Below are positions 1 to 9,243 of a stretch of DNA of 64,000 nt, piece by piece; within the stretch, counting starts at the first letter, position 1, and every line of letters starts with the position of its first letter. Where the stretch lies: NCBI RefSeq assembly GCF_019711565.1, contig NZ_JAIGNN010000001.1, forward strand, positions 992,001-1,056,000, read 5' to 3'. Made by a program: the position numbers and the translations under genes. The notes under the pieces are model-generated. The model saw nothing but the letters and a program-made list of their open reading frames with translations. It was not told the origin of the DNA and did not search any database. This stretch comes from Qipengyuania proteolytica (GTDB lineage Bacteria; Pseudomonadota; Alphaproteobacteria; Sphingomonadales; Sphingomonadaceae).

Positions 1-1
1 G

Positions 2-793
2 CGCGACAATGCGGAGCGCACGTTGTTCTCGGCCCGCGCGCATATCCTGCTCGAAGCGATGATGTGGTGGCCGATCTGGTCGCTGCGCTATTCGGTCCGC
101 GACTTCGGGCGGATCGAGGAGCGGCTGTTCGACGTGCTCGCCTATGGGCTGCCAGCGAAGCGCGGCCGGTTCGAGCCGCGCGAGCTAGCCGGCGAATGGC
201 GCACGGGCGGGGGCGGCAACGCGGGGCAGAACGAGGCCTTCCTGCGCGCTGCTACGGTGATGATCAACCGGCTCGGTTATCGCGGCGCCTCGGTCAACCG
301 GATTGCCGAGAGCCTCAACGTCACCAAGGGCAGCTTCTACCACCACCATCAGGCCAAGGACGATTTGGTCCTCGCCTGCTTCAAGCAAAGCTACGACCGC
401 ATGTCGGCCGCGCAGATCGCGGGGCTTGAGCTGGAGGCGGATTACTGGACGCGTCTGTCGAGTGTGCTCGCCGAGCTGGTCGACCTGCAGTTCTTCGACA
501 GCACGCCGCTGCTGCGCACCACCGCGCTGCAGGCGCTCGAGGCCGATCACAAGAGCGACGTCGTGACGCGATCCAACCGGCTGGCCCAACGCTTTGCCGG
601 GATGCTGATCGACGGGATTGCCGATGGATCGGTGCGGGCGATCGACCCCCTGATCGCCGGGCAGATGATGATGTCGACCGTCAATTCGGCCTATGACGCG
701 CGCCACTGGGCGGCGCGGTTCGACGACCCGCGCGACGCGACGCGGATCTACCTGTCGGCATTGTCGGAAGGTTTGCTGGCGGACCCGCGCTGA
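2..793 (+). CDS. TetR-family regulator, truncated at the window edge
   Basis: The reading frame is already open at base 2, so the true start lies upstream; the first candidate start inside the window is a TTG at 23. The visible protein begins with what looks like the ligand-binding half of a first TetR unit (WWPIWSLRYSV...). A second, complete TetR helix-turn-helix follows near residues 75-115, with the characteristic VTKGSFYHHHQAKDDLV recognition segment. This suggests a fused double-TetR regulator. It converges on the acyl-CoA dehydrogenase pair on the minus strand, so control of acyl-CoA metabolism is a reasonable inference, but no operator was identified. The TetR call is secure from the motif; the two-domain reading depends on sequence outside the window. 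Confidence 0.8.
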   Translation, partial: RDNAERTLFSARAHILLEAMMWWPIWSLRYSVRDFGRIEERLFDVLAYGLPAKRGRFEPRELAGEWRTGGGGNAGQNEAFLRAATVMINRLGYRGASVNRIAESLNVTKGSFYHHHQAKDDLVLACFKQSYDRMSAAQIAGLELEADYWTRLSSVLAELVDLQFFDSTPLLRTTALQALEADHKSDVVTRSNRLAQRFAGMLIDGIADGSVRAIDPLIAGQMMMSTVNSAYDARHWAARFDDPRDATRIYLSALSEGLLADPR

Positions 794-812
794 GCGCGAG
801 CCCGCCGCAGGA

Positions 813-1883
813 TCAATAGCCCGAGAGCCTGGCGAAGCGGTCCTTCAGCCAGCTCGACGAGCCGAAGCTCGCTTCGAGCACGCGGGCGCGCTTGAGGTAG
901 AAACCGACGTCGTATTCGTCGGTCATGCCGATGCCGCCGTGGAGCTGGATGCCTTCGTTCGCCATCTTGTGCATGACGCGATTGGCCTCCGCCTTGGCGA
1001 TGGTTGCCGCGCGGGCAACGCCGAAGCCGCCGTCGACCGCCTGCAGGCCCGCCTCGACTGCCGAACGCATCTGCGCGAGGTCGGCGAAGAGATCCGCCAT
1101 GCGGTGCTGGAGCGCCTGGAAGCTCGCCAGCACCTGGTTGAACTGCACGCGCTGCTTCAGATAGTCGAGCGTGTCGTCGAACACCTGCTGCGCCATGCCG
1201 AGCATTTCGGCAGAGACCAGCACGCGTGCCCGGTCGAGCACGTCGTCGAGCAAACTATCGCCGCCCTTGGCGAGCTTGTCCGCCGCCGCACCGTCGAAGG
1301 TGACGTCGGCATGGCTGCGCTGGTCGGTCAGCTTGCGGGTGGTGAGCGAGACGCCGTCGCCTTTCTCGACCAGGTAGAGCCCGTCCTTCGCCGCGACGAC
1401 GAACAGGTCCGCGCCATGCGCTTCGTGGACGAAGGCCTTGGTGCCGCTGATCTTTCCGTCCGAGACGGCGGTCGCGATCTCGGCAGGATCGTGGTTCGGG
1501 CCCTCATCGACCGCGAGCGTGGCGATCGCCTCGCCGCTGGCGAGCTTCGGCAGCCATTTGGCTTTCTGCTCATCGCTGCCGCCCAGGACGATGGCCGACG
1601 CGGCCACGGTGTTCATCACCAGCGGGCTGGCGGTGAGCGTCTTGCCGAGTTCCTCGACCACTAGCCCGGCGGACAGGAAACCGAAGTCAGACCCGCCGTG
1701 CTCTTCGGGGATGATGACCCCGGCCCAGCCCATCTGCGCCATCGTGGCATAGGCGTCGCGATTGAAGGCTTCGGGTTCGCCCGAAGCGCGGACCTTGCGG
1801 AATTCGGTGACCGGGCTTTCGTTGACGGTCCATTCGCGCGCCATGTCGCGCAGCATTTCCTGTTCTTCGTTGAGAACTGCCAT
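813..1883 (-). CDS. acyl-CoA dehydrogenase family protein (short subunit type)
   Basis: The 356-residue protein has the acyl-CoA dehydrogenase fold: an N-terminal helical domain, a middle beta domain, and the C-terminal flavin helix bundle with QLHGGIGMTDEYDVGFYLKRA near residues 312-333. It is shorter than usual and lacks the clear GGTxEI catalytic-base motif that its neighbour has. It starts 19 bases after the stop of a 403-residue acyl-CoA dehydrogenase on the same strand. Two unequal, adjacent dehydrogenases resemble the alpha/beta heteromeric enzymes known for steroid side chains and other bulky acyl-CoAs. Heteromer formation and substrate are inference; the family assignment is firm. 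Confidence 0.88.
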   Translation of the reverse strand: MAVLNEEQEMLRDMAREWTVNESPVTEFRKVRASGEPEAFNRDAYATMAQMGWAGVIIPEEHGGSDFGFLSAGLVVEELGKTLTASPLVMNTVAASAIVLGGSDEQKAKWLPKLASGEAIATLAVDEGPNHDPAEIATAVSDGKISGTKAFVHEAHGADLFVVAAKDGLYLVEKGDGVSLTTRKLTDQRSHADVTFDGAAADKLAKGGDSLLDDVLDRARVLVSAEMLGMAQQVFDDTLDYLKQRVQFNQVLASFQALQHRMADLFADLAQMRSAVEAGLQAVDGGFGVARAATIAKAEANRVMHKMANEGIQLHGGIGMTDEYDVGFYLKRARVLEASFGSSSWLKDRFARLSGY

Positions 1884-1902
1884 TGTCTGTGTCCCTCTCG
1901 CC

Positions 1903-3114
1903 TTACTGGTGGTCGAGCATGCCGAGCACGCGCTTGGCGATGATGTTGTTCTGGATTTCGGTCGAGCCGCCGTAGATCGTGGTCGCCTTGCCGAAGAGCC
2001 AGGCGCGCACCGCCTCGAGTTCGCCGCCAGAGAAGCCGTCGCCTTCCCAGCCGAGGCCTTGCAGGCCGCGGATTTCGATCAGCAATTCGCTGCGCTCCTG
2101 GCTCAGCTTGGTGCCGAGCTTCTTGAGCACCGAGCTGATCTCGGACACGCCGCCGGCCGCCTTGCTTTCCTCCATCGCGCGCCGAGCGGTGAGCAGGAAG
2201 CTGTTCCAGCGGATTTCGAAATCGGCAATCTTGTCGCGCAGCACCGCATCGGCGAGTTCGCCGTCGGCGCCCGTCGGCTGGTACTTCTTGGCAATGTCGC
2301 CGAGGCTCTGGCCCATCAGCCGCGCAAGGCTGCCGCCGCCCGAGATATTGGTGCGCTCGTGCTGGAGCAGGCGCTTGCCGATGGTCCAGCCCTGGCCTTC
2401 CTCGCCGACGAGGTTTTCCTTCGGCACCTTCACATCGGTGAAGAAGGTTTCGCAGAACGGGCTGGTCCCGCTGATCATGGTGATCGGGCGAACTTCGACA
2501 CCGGGCGTGTCCATGTCGATCAGCATGAAGCTGATGCCCTTGTGCTTGTCGCTCTTGTCGGTTCGCACGATTGCAAAGCACTTGTCGGCCCATTGTCCGC
2601 CGCTGGTCCAGGTCTTCTGGCCGTTGACGAGGTAATGGTCTCCCTTGTCCTCGGCAAAGGTCTGGAGGTTGGCAAGGTCGGAGCCGGCGTTGGGTTCCGA
2701 ATAGCCCTGGCACCAGCGCACTTCGCCGCGGCAGATCGGGGGAATGTGCTCCTTCTTTTGCGCCTCATTGCCGTATTCGAGCAGCGTCGGGCCGAACATC
2801 ATCACGCCCATGCCGCCGATCGGGTTGTAGGCACCCGCCTTGGCGAATTCCTGGTCGATGATCTTGGCCTGCGCCTTGCTGAGGCCGCCGCCGCCGTATT
2901 CCTTGGGCCAGGTGGGGGTGCCCCAGCCGCGCGCGCCCACGGCTTCGCGCCACTTGGTCTGCGCCGGGGTTTCGTCGGTGGGGCCATCCACGCCGGCCAG
3001 TGCGTTGGACTGGCCCTTGAGTTCGGCGGGGAAATTGTCGGCGAGGAATTGCTGCACTTCCGTGCGGAAAGCCTCCTCGTCGGTCCGGGTCTGGGGTTCG
3101 AGCTGGGTCGCCAT
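1903..3114 (-). CDS. acyl-CoA dehydrogenase
   Basis: This 403-residue flavoenzyme would introduce the alpha-beta double bond into an acyl-CoA. Visible motifs are YSEPNAGSDLA (residues about 138-148, the substrate/FAD loop), NGQKTWTSGGQWAD (about 164-177), and YGGSTEIQNNIIAKRVLG near the C-terminus, which carries the conserved flavin-contact signature. It is the first gene of a two-gene minus-strand unit with the 356-residue paralogue. No promoter was assigned. The substrate is unknown. The opposing TetR-like gene may regulate the pair. Confidence 0.9.
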   Translation of the reverse strand: MATQLEPQTRTDEEAFRTEVQQFLADNFPAELKGQSNALAGVDGPTDETPAQTKWREAVGARGWGTPTWPKEYGGGGLSKAQAKIIDQEFAKAGAYNPIGGMGVMMFGPTLLEYGNEAQKKEHIPPICRGEVRWCQGYSEPNAGSDLANLQTFAEDKGDHYLVNGQKTWTSGGQWADKCFAIVRTDKSDKHKGISFMLIDMDTPGVEVRPITMISGTSPFCETFFTDVKVPKENLVGEEGQGWTIGKRLLQHERTNISGGGSLARLMGQSLGDIAKKYQPTGADGELADAVLRDKIADFEIRWNSFLLTARRAMEESKAAGGVSEISSVLKKLGTKLSQERSELLIEIRGLQGLGWEGDGFSGGELEAVRAWLFGKATTIYGGSTEIQNNIIAKRVLGMLDHQ

Positions 3115-3212
3115 TGCGCTGTCCTCTCTGGTTTGCGGCGACTCACATACCGCAATTCGGGACAGGCTTGAAATACGTTAGGGCAGGGCGGGTTTGCGCC
3201 CGTGCCCGGGCC

Positions 3213-3941
3213 TCAGAGCCGGGCCACTTCGGCAAGGACTCGCTCAGCCCATTCGGGGCGGCAGATCAGCAGGTCGGGCATGTAGGTATCGGCCTGGTTA
3301 TAAGTCAGCGGGCTGCCATCGACGCGGCTCGCATGAAGGCCGTGGGCGAGCGCGACCGCGGCGGGGGCGGCGCTGTCCCATTCGTACTGGCCGCCGGTGT
3401 GAAGGTAGATTTCCGCCTCGCCGCGCACCACGGCCATCGCCTTGGCACCGGCCGAGCCCATCGGCACCAGCTCCGCGCCGATCGCTTCGGAGACGGCGAC
3501 CGCCTCGGCTGCGGGCCGGGTGCGGCTGACGACCATGCGCGGGGTTTCCGCGGCTCCGGGCACGGCAATCGGCGCATCGGTACGCAGGACGCAGTCGAGC
3601 CCGGGCAGGGCGACCGCGCCGATCTCCGGCTTGCCATTGATGCACAGCGCGACATGGACCGCCCAGTCGGTGCGCGCGTCGCCATATTCGCGCGTGCCGT
3701 CGACCGGGTCCACGATCCACACGCGCTCCATGCCGAGCCGGGCGGCGTTGTCCTTCTCCTCTTCGGAGAGGAGGCCGTCCTCGGGCCGCTGCTGGCGCAG
3801 GGCATGGCACAGGAATTCGTTCGCCGTGGCGTCGCCCGCCTTCCCGAGGCTCTTGCCTTCGAACATGCCGCTATCGCGCACTCCGATCAAAAGCTTGCCG
3901 GCGACTTCTGCGAGATGGGCGGCGAGTTCGGCGTCGGTCAT
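3213..3941 (-). CDS. inositol monophosphatase family / 3'(2'),5'-bisphosphate nucleotidase-like (CysQ type)
   Basis: The 242-residue protein carries the metal-binding signatures of the lithium-sensitive phosphatase superfamily: a LLSEEEKDN acidic cluster near residues 68-76, then WIVDPVDGTREYG near 87-99, and a C-terminal YEWDSAAPAAVALAHG segment. This arrangement fits CysQ-type enzymes that remove phosphate from 3'-phosphoadenosine 5'-phosphate in sulfur assimilation, or inositol monophosphatase. The frame is open for 45 more codons upstream, but MTDAELAAHLAEVAGK at 3941 matches the usual family N-terminus, so that start was chosen. It lies downstream of the sugar transporter gene on the same strand. 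The superfamily is certain, the exact substrate is not. Confidence 0.85.
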   Translation of the reverse strand: MTDAELAAHLAEVAGKLLIGVRDSGMFEGKSLGKAGDATANEFLCHALRQQRPEDGLLSEEEKDNAARLGMERVWIVDPVDGTREYGDARTDWAVHVALCINGKPEIGAVALPGLDCVLRTDAPIAVPGAAETPRMVVSRTRPAAEAVAVSEAIGAELVPMGSAGAKAMAVVRGEAEIYLHTGGQYEWDSAAPAAVALAHGLHASRVDGSPLTYNQADTYMPDLLICRPEWAERVLAEVARL

Positions 3942-3966
3942 GAAATTTCCCTGTGGTCGAAAAGGT

Positions 3967-4012
3967 TTCGGGGGCCGCATGGCAGACCGAAGCCCCCCTG
4001 CGAACCCCCGAA
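3967..4012 (-). terminator. possible hairpin terminator downstream of the sugar transporter
   Basis: Between the two minus-strand genes, TTCGGGGG (3967-3974) can pair with CCCCCGAA (4005-4012), with an alternative inner pairing of GGGGGC with GCCCCC. Read on the minus strand it is followed by CCTTTTC, a weak T tract. It may separate the transporter from the phosphatase gene. Confidence 0.35.
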
Positions 4013-4029
4013 TGATGGCTATTGCGAGA

Positions 4030-5445
4030 TCAGGCAGGCTTGCGCGCGAAGATCCCGAAACCGGCGATGATGGCATAACACGCGATCGGCAGAATCATCG
4101 CCGTCGCGAGGCTGCCGCTCGCATCGGCCAGCATGCCGGTCAGCAAGGGGATCACCGCCCCGCCGAAAATGGCGATGTTGATGATGCCCGATCCGTCGGC
4201 TGCCTTGAGGCCGAGCTTTTCGCAGGCGAGCGAGAAGATCGTCGGGAACATGATCGAATTCATCAGGCCGACCGCGAGCAGGCTGTAGGCCGAAACCGAG
4301 CCGGTCGTGTTCGTGGAGACCAGCACCAGGGTGATCGCACCCAGCGCCACGCCGGTCAGCACCAGGCCGGGGCTGACATAGCGCAGGATGAGCGACCCGA
4401 TGATGCGGCCGACGAGCGCGCCGCCCCAGTACATGAAGATCATGTCGCCCGCTGCGCGTTCGGTCAGGCCGAGCACGCTTTCCTGCATCAGATAATTCAC
4501 GATGAGCGAGCCGATCGCGACTTCCGCCCCCACGTACAGGAAGATGCAGAGCGCACCGAACGAGAAGCGGGTGCGGCTGAGGAGGCTGTTGCCCCACAGC
4601 CAGATCGCAGGACCGGTCAGCAGCAGGAGAACGCCCGGAACCTCGTTGCCCTGAATGACCAGCCAGCCGCCGATCACGATGGGTACGATGCCGATCAGGT
4701 AACGCGGCATGGACGTCAGCGCGTCGCCCTTCATGGCGGCGGCATCATGCGGCAGCTTGCTGCGATTGAGCCAGACGACCAGCGCAATCACCGCCAGAGC
4801 GACTGCAAGGCCGATATAGGTCGATACGATCGCTGCGCTTTCCGCAGTGCGATAGGCCTGCAGTTCCTCGCCCGAGAGCTCGGCTGCGGTCACCCCGGCA
4901 AGGCTGCCGAGAATGAGTGCGGAACCGACGATCGGGAAAATCGTCGTGCCGAGGCTGTTGAAGGCCTGCGCGAAGGTCAGGCGGCTGTGGACCGTCTTGG
5001 CCGGGCCGAGCAGCGAGATCAGCGGATTGGTCACGACCTGCACGATCACCACGCCGCTGGCGAGGATGAACAGCGCGCCCAGGAACAGGCCGTAGGTCGC
5101 GGTCTGGCTGGCCGGGATAAACAGCAGGCAGCCGGCCATCATGATCAGCAGGCCAGCGACCGCGCCGCGCATGTAACCGATCCGCTTGACCAGCTCGGCC
5201 CCCGGAATGCCGATCATCAGATAGGCGGTGAAGAAGCAGAACTGCACCAGCATCGCCTGCGTGTAGGTGAGCGTGAACAGCTCCTTCAGCTTGGGCAGGA
5301 TCACGTCGTTGAGCGAGGTGATACCGCCGAAGATGAAGAACAGCGCAAACACGAAATACTGTAGGCCGGGCGCGTTGACGTGCGTGCCTTCGGCTTCGAT
5401 CGGATTCGGATCGGTGCTCGACGAAATGTCGGGTGCCAGTGCCAT
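4030..5445 (-). CDS. sugar MFS transporter, FHS (fucose/glucose-galactose:H+ symporter) family
   Basis: The 471-residue, twelve-helix membrane protein resembles the FucP/GluP branch of the major facilitator superfamily. It has FALFFIFGGITSLNDVILPKL at the first helix, a VQVVTNPLISLLGP segment after helix 4, and FAQAFNSLGTTIFPIVGS in helix 5; the N-x-x-L/F-T-x-AQ-x-FN-x-LG pattern is typical of this family. A start nine codons further upstream is possible, but the ATG at 5445 is preceded by GGAGGA at good distance and is preferred. It lies just after the GH3 hydrolase, so it probably imports the monosaccharide that the hydrolase releases. Membrane location is certain from hydrophobicity; the particular sugar (likely glucose) is inferred. 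Confidence 0.87.
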   Translation of the reverse strand: MALAPDISSSTDPNPIEAEGTHVNAPGLQYFVFALFFIFGGITSLNDVILPKLKELFTLTYTQAMLVQFCFFTAYLMIGIPGAELVKRIGYMRGAVAGLLIMMAGCLLFIPASQTATYGLFLGALFILASGVVIVQVVTNPLISLLGPAKTVHSRLTFAQAFNSLGTTIFPIVGSALILGSLAGVTAAELSGEELQAYRTAESAAIVSTYIGLAVALAVIALVVWLNRSKLPHDAAAMKGDALTSMPRYLIGIVPIVIGGWLVIQGNEVPGVLLLLTGPAIWLWGNSLLSRTRFSFGALCIFLYVGAEVAIGSLIVNYLMQESVLGLTERAAGDMIFMYWGGALVGRIIGSLILRYVSPGLVLTGVALGAITLVLVSTNTTGSVSAYSLLAVGLMNSIMFPTIFSLACEKLGLKAADGSGIINIAIFGGAVIPLLTGMLADASGSLATAMILPIACYAIIAGFGIFARKPA

Positions 5446-5567
5446 TACCAAAAATCCTCCCACGTGCCGCACGCGTGCTTGCGCGTCGGCGTTGTCCCTG
5501 ACGCCCTGTCTGGCAGCACGTCGCTGTCAGGCAAAGCGAATTTCGAATGCACTCGTGCTCGCTCCGC

Positions 5568-7964
5568 TCAGAAGGAGCAGGCGGTCCCCTCGGCCACATC
5601 CTCGCGCGTGACGCTGGAAATGCGGAAGGTGATCTTGCCTTCGGTGTCGAAGCGGATGCGATTGCCGAGGCCCGGCGCGCAGGCTTCGGTGATCAGCATT
5701 TCGCGCCAGCCCTTGCCCTCGGCGACCGCGAAGGGCTGGGTGAGGTCGACCACTGCATTCTCGCCGACGCGCAGGACGATCGGTGCGACAGGCCGCGTCA
5801 CGACCTCGTAGGCGATGCGGTAGGCGCCGCCGCTGTCGGGCTCCTGCGCGAGACCGAAGCGCGCACCCGGCTGCAGGGTGATTTCGCGGGCGTCTTCCTG
5901 CGCGTTGCGGTCGTAGCCGCGCGCCGTGACACCCGAATCCGTGAGGTCGCCGCGCATCTGTGCGAGCAGTTCGCCATTGCCTTCGACGTTCGGCTTGACC
6001 GCGAAGGCGACCGCGCCGTCGGCGAGGCGGCCCTGTTCGAACAGGGCGCGGGTCGGGCCGGCCTCGAGCGGGGCGCAGTCCTCGCCCAGCACCGGAGTCG
6101 GCGCGGTATCCGCCAGCGAACGGCCATAGCCGACCGGGAAGAGCGCGCCGTCAGGGCCGTTGAGCGGGCCGAAATCGCACGTTGCCGGCCAGCTGAAGCC
6201 GAGCTTCCCGGTCGCGGGCGTGGCGCCGGTCAGGACGTCGGCAACGCCTGCGCCCTCGCTGCCCGGCAGCCAGGAAGCGACGAAGGCGTCGGCCAGGTTC
6301 ATCTCGCGATTGACCCACATCGGGCGGCCCGAAAGGAAGACGGCCACCGTCGGGACGCCATCGGCCTTGAACTTGCGGAGCAAATTCAGTCCCTCCGCAT
6401 CGGTGAAGCCGAGGTGCTTCCGGTCGCCCGCGAATTCCGCATAGGGTTCTTCGCCGAACACGACGACGGCGACATCGGGCTTGGCGGAATAGCTGCCGTC
6501 CGCGGACAGCGCGGCGCTGCCGCCGCTGGCTGTCACGGCGTCCTCCAGGCCCTTCCAGATGGAGGTCGCACCCGGGAAATAGCTGTTGTCGAGATCGCCG
6601 CCACCCTGCCAGGTCAGCGTCCAGCCGCCCGCGGCCTGCGCGATATCGTCCGCCGCGCTGCCTGCGACCAGCACGCTGGCACCGGGCTTCAGCGGCAGGA
6701 CGCCGTTGTTCTTCAGCAGTACCTGCGACTTGGCGACGGCCTCGCGCGCGATGGCGCGATGAGCGGCCGAACCGAGCAGTTCGTACCGGCCGGCATTGGG
6801 CCGGTCCGATGGCTTCACCTGCTCGCCGAGCAGCCCGGCGCGCATCTTCACGCGCAGGATGCGGGTCACGGCCTCGTCGAGCCGGCTTATCGGGATGGTC
6901 CCGTCGTTGACCTGCGCCACGGTGGTTTCGAGCAGCGCCTTCCAGTCGTCCGGCACCATGTAGATATCGAGCCCGGCGAGGAGCGATTTGGGGCAGTCAG
7001 AATTCGTGCAGCCCTCGACTTGGCCATGCGCGTTCCAGTCGCCCACGACGAGACCGTCGAAACCGAGCTCGCCGCGCAGTACGTCGGTCAGCAACATCTC
7101 GTTGCCGTGCATCTTGACGCCGTTGATCGAATTGAAGCTGGCCATGATCGCTTCGACCCCGGCCGCGATTGCCGCGGGGTAGGGGGCGGCGTGGATTTTC
7201 TTCAGCGCCTCGATATCGCCGTTGACGTCGCCTTGGTCGACGCCCTGCGAGGTGCCGCCGTCACCGAAGAAATGCTTGGCGGTGGCGATGACATGTCCCG
7301 CGCCCAGGCGGTTCGGGTCGCCCTTGCGGCCCTGCAGGCCCTCCACCAGCGCCGCGCCGAGCGGGGCGACGATCGCCGGATCTTCGGAATAGCTTTCGTA
7401 GGTCCGGCCCCAGCGGTCGTCCTGCGCCACAGCGATGGTCGGCGAGAAGTTCCAGTCGATGCCGGTGACCTCGATCTCGACCGCCGTGGCCGCGCCGATC
7501 CGCCGTAGCAGGTCCGCATCGCGGGTCGCGCCGAGGCCGATGTTGTGCGGGAAGATGGTTGCGCGGACCACATTGGTGTGGCCGTGAACCGCATCGGTGC
7601 CCCACATGGTCGGGATCACCGGCTCGCCATTGGCCATCGGCGCGACCGAGGCGAGATACATTTCGTCCGCCAGCCGCAGCCATTCCGACGCGGGCGCGAA
7701 TTCGTCGCCATAGGGGCCGCCATTGCCGCCGTTGAGGTAGCTGCCGAAGCGGTAGCGGCGCATGTCTTCGGCGGTGAAGGAGTTGATCTGCGGCTGGATC
7801 AGCTGGGCGACCTTGCGCTCCAGGCTCATCCGCGCAACGAGGTCGGCTATGCGCGCATCCTGTGACGCGGGAGCGGCGGCTACGACCGGCGGTACCTCCG
7901 CAATCGTCTGCGTGCACCCGGCCAGCGCACATGCGGCCGCACCAGCGAAAACCCAACGTTTCAT
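5568..7964 (-). CDS. glycoside hydrolase family 3 beta-glucosidase/exo-glucanase, lipoprotein
   Basis: This 798-residue enzyme would release glucose from beta-glucosides or beta-glucans. It begins with a lipoprotein signal (MKRWVFAGAAACALAGC, lipobox LAGC), so it is probably anchored at an outer or inner membrane facing the periplasm or surface. The N-terminal GH3 barrel shows AKHFFGDGGT (about residues 236-245) and GLVVGDWNAHG, whose Asp is the expected catalytic nucleophile. The alpha/beta sandwich domain follows (VAVVVFGEEPYAEF, SGRPMWVNRE), with an extra C-terminal domain as in marine exo-1,4-beta-glucosidases. The ATG at 7964 has GGAGGGG seven bases upstream and is preferred over the ATG six bases earlier. 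An 18-bp palindrome lies directly upstream. Confidence 0.93.
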   Translation of the reverse strand: MKRWVFAGAAACALAGCTQTIAEVPPVVAAAPASQDARIADLVARMSLERKVAQLIQPQINSFTAEDMRRYRFGSYLNGGNGGPYGDEFAPASEWLRLADEMYLASVAPMANGEPVIPTMWGTDAVHGHTNVVRATIFPHNIGLGATRDADLLRRIGAATAVEIEVTGIDWNFSPTIAVAQDDRWGRTYESYSEDPAIVAPLGAALVEGLQGRKGDPNRLGAGHVIATAKHFFGDGGTSQGVDQGDVNGDIEALKKIHAAPYPAAIAAGVEAIMASFNSINGVKMHGNEMLLTDVLRGELGFDGLVVGDWNAHGQVEGCTNSDCPKSLLAGLDIYMVPDDWKALLETTVAQVNDGTIPISRLDEAVTRILRVKMRAGLLGEQVKPSDRPNAGRYELLGSAAHRAIAREAVAKSQVLLKNNGVLPLKPGASVLVAGSAADDIAQAAGGWTLTWQGGGDLDNSYFPGATSIWKGLEDAVTASGGSAALSADGSYSAKPDVAVVVFGEEPYAEFAGDRKHLGFTDAEGLNLLRKFKADGVPTVAVFLSGRPMWVNREMNLADAFVASWLPGSEGAGVADVLTGATPATGKLGFSWPATCDFGPLNGPDGALFPVGYGRSLADTAPTPVLGEDCAPLEAGPTRALFEQGRLADGAVAFAVKPNVEGNGELLAQMRGDLTDSGVTARGYDRNAQEDAREITLQPGARFGLAQEPDSGGAYRIAYEVVTRPVAPIVLRVGENAVVDLTQPFAVAEGKGWREMLITEACAPGLGNRIRFDTEGKITFRISSVTREDVAEGTACSF

Positions 7965-7993
7965 CTGCATTCCCCTCCGCGTTCCCGATTCAC

Positions 7994-8011
7994 ATTGAGA
8001 ACGTTCTCAAT
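7994..8011. promoter_or_regulatory. LacI-type operator palindrome upstream of the GH3 gene
   Basis: ATTGAGAACGTTCTCAAT is a perfect 18-bp palindrome centred on a CG step, the hallmark of LacI-family operators. It lies 30 bases upstream of the GH3 start codon. It shares the AACGTT core with the two sites in front of the TonB receptor at 18.3 kb. The LacI-family gene at 9230-10291 is the obvious candidate regulator; this link is inferred. Confidence 0.8.
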
Positions 8012-8046
8012 ATGGGGTGCCACGGGTCACGGGAGAGGTCAAGCCG

Positions 8047-9243
8047 CTACGTGCGGCGTATCGTCACAAGGATCAGGCAGGCTGCCGCGCACAGGCCGGC
8101 CAGCAGCAGGAACAAGGCGCCGTACCCGAACACCGGGACCAGCGCGAGCGTCAGCCAGGGCATGATCAGCGAGGGCACGGTGTTGGTCAGGTTGAACAGC
8201 CCGAGATCGCGCCCGCGCGTGCCGGGGCGGGGGAGCACGCGCAGCGTCTGCGCGGAATGGAGCGCCAGGAACACGCTGGTGGCGAGCCCGAACAGGACAT
8301 AGCCCGCGATCGCCATCGGCAGCGAACCGGCGAAGGCCATGACGAGCAGGCCGATGGCGCCGAGGCCCGCGCCGGTGAAAAGCGGGAGGAAGGGCCGGTT
8401 GTCGCGATCGGACCAGCGCCCTGCCGCCAGCGCGAGCGGGACCGACAGGCACAGCACGATGCTGAAAACCGTGGCGGTGTCGTTGTCCGTCACGCCCGGG
8501 TCGATGCTGCGGAACCAGAACAGCAGGAACGCGAACAGCGCTGCCTCGGCAATCTGCACCAGCAGCCGCGCAAGCCACATGCGGGCAATGGTCTGCCGGG
8601 GCTGGGCGGGCTTCACCGGCTCGGCGGGCCTGGGTGCCATCAGTTGCGGCATCGGGTGAGGGGTGCCGAACAGCAGCACCGGCAGCACCATTGCGACCAC
8701 GAGGCAGGCCACGATCAACAGGCGCACATCCGCCGAAGCGAGGCCGGGCAGGGTCACGATCGCGCCCGAAAGCGCGCCCAGCGCCGGCGCGAGCGACAGC
8801 AGCCCGCCGAGAAACCCCTTCTGCGCGTCGGGCACCATGTCCCCCGCCCAAGCGGACAGCGGCCCCAGCATCATGTTGAGCGCGCATTGCCAAACGATCA
8901 GCAGGAGGATCAGCGTCGGCAGGCTGTCGACCTCGCGCATGGACACCAGCAGCGCGCTCGACAGCAGAAGGCCGCCGACGATCCACGGCTTGCGCGTTCC
9001 CGTCCGGTCGCTGGCCCAGCCGAAACCGATGTTGGCAAGGCTGGCGGCAATGGCTCCGGCGAAAGCGCCGTAGGCCAGTACCGTTACCTTCCCGTCTCCG
9101 GCGAACTGCGCGATGCGCTCGGGCAGGAGAATGGTTAGAAAGGGCACATATGCGACCGCGCCGCCTGCCGCGGCCAGCGCGTAGAGCCACAGGAAGCGGG
9201 TCGACTGCCGGGCAGCCCCGGCGGCGGCCTCAGCCGACGGCAC
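8047..9243 (-). CDS. MFS transporter (sugar, SLC45/maltose-transporter-like)
   Basis: The 398-residue protein has about twelve hydrophobic segments. Its loop 2-3 motif, GFGWASDRTGTRKPWIVGG (residues about 73-91), is a form of the major-facilitator signature G-x-x-x-D-R-x-G-R-K. The R-T-G-x-R-x-P-W version is common in glycoside transporters such as the SLC45/GPH-like sugar carriers. It starts with GTG and overlaps the end of the LacI regulator gene by 14 bases, so the two are co-transcribed and translationally coupled. Together with the GH3 enzyme it probably serves import of oligosaccharides or glycosides into the cytoplasm. Substrate is inferred from context only. Confidence 0.85.
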   Translation of the reverse strand: MPSAEAAAGAARQSTRFLWLYALAAAGGAVAYVPFLTILLPERIAQFAGDGKVTVLAYGAFAGAIAASLANIGFGWASDRTGTRKPWIVGGLLLSSALLVSMREVDSLPTLILLLIVWQCALNMMLGPLSAWAGDMVPDAQKGFLGGLLSLAPALGALSGAIVTLPGLASADVRLLIVACLVVAMVLPVLLFGTPHPMPQLMAPRPAEPVKPAQPRQTIARMWLARLLVQIAEAALFAFLLFWFRSIDPGVTDNDTATVFSIVLCLSVPLALAAGRWSDRDNRPFLPLFTGAGLGAIGLLVMAFAGSLPMAIAGYVLFGLATSVFLALHSAQTLRVLPRPGTRGRDLGLFNLTNTVPSLIMPWLTLALVPVFGYGALFLLLAGLCAAACLILVTIRRT

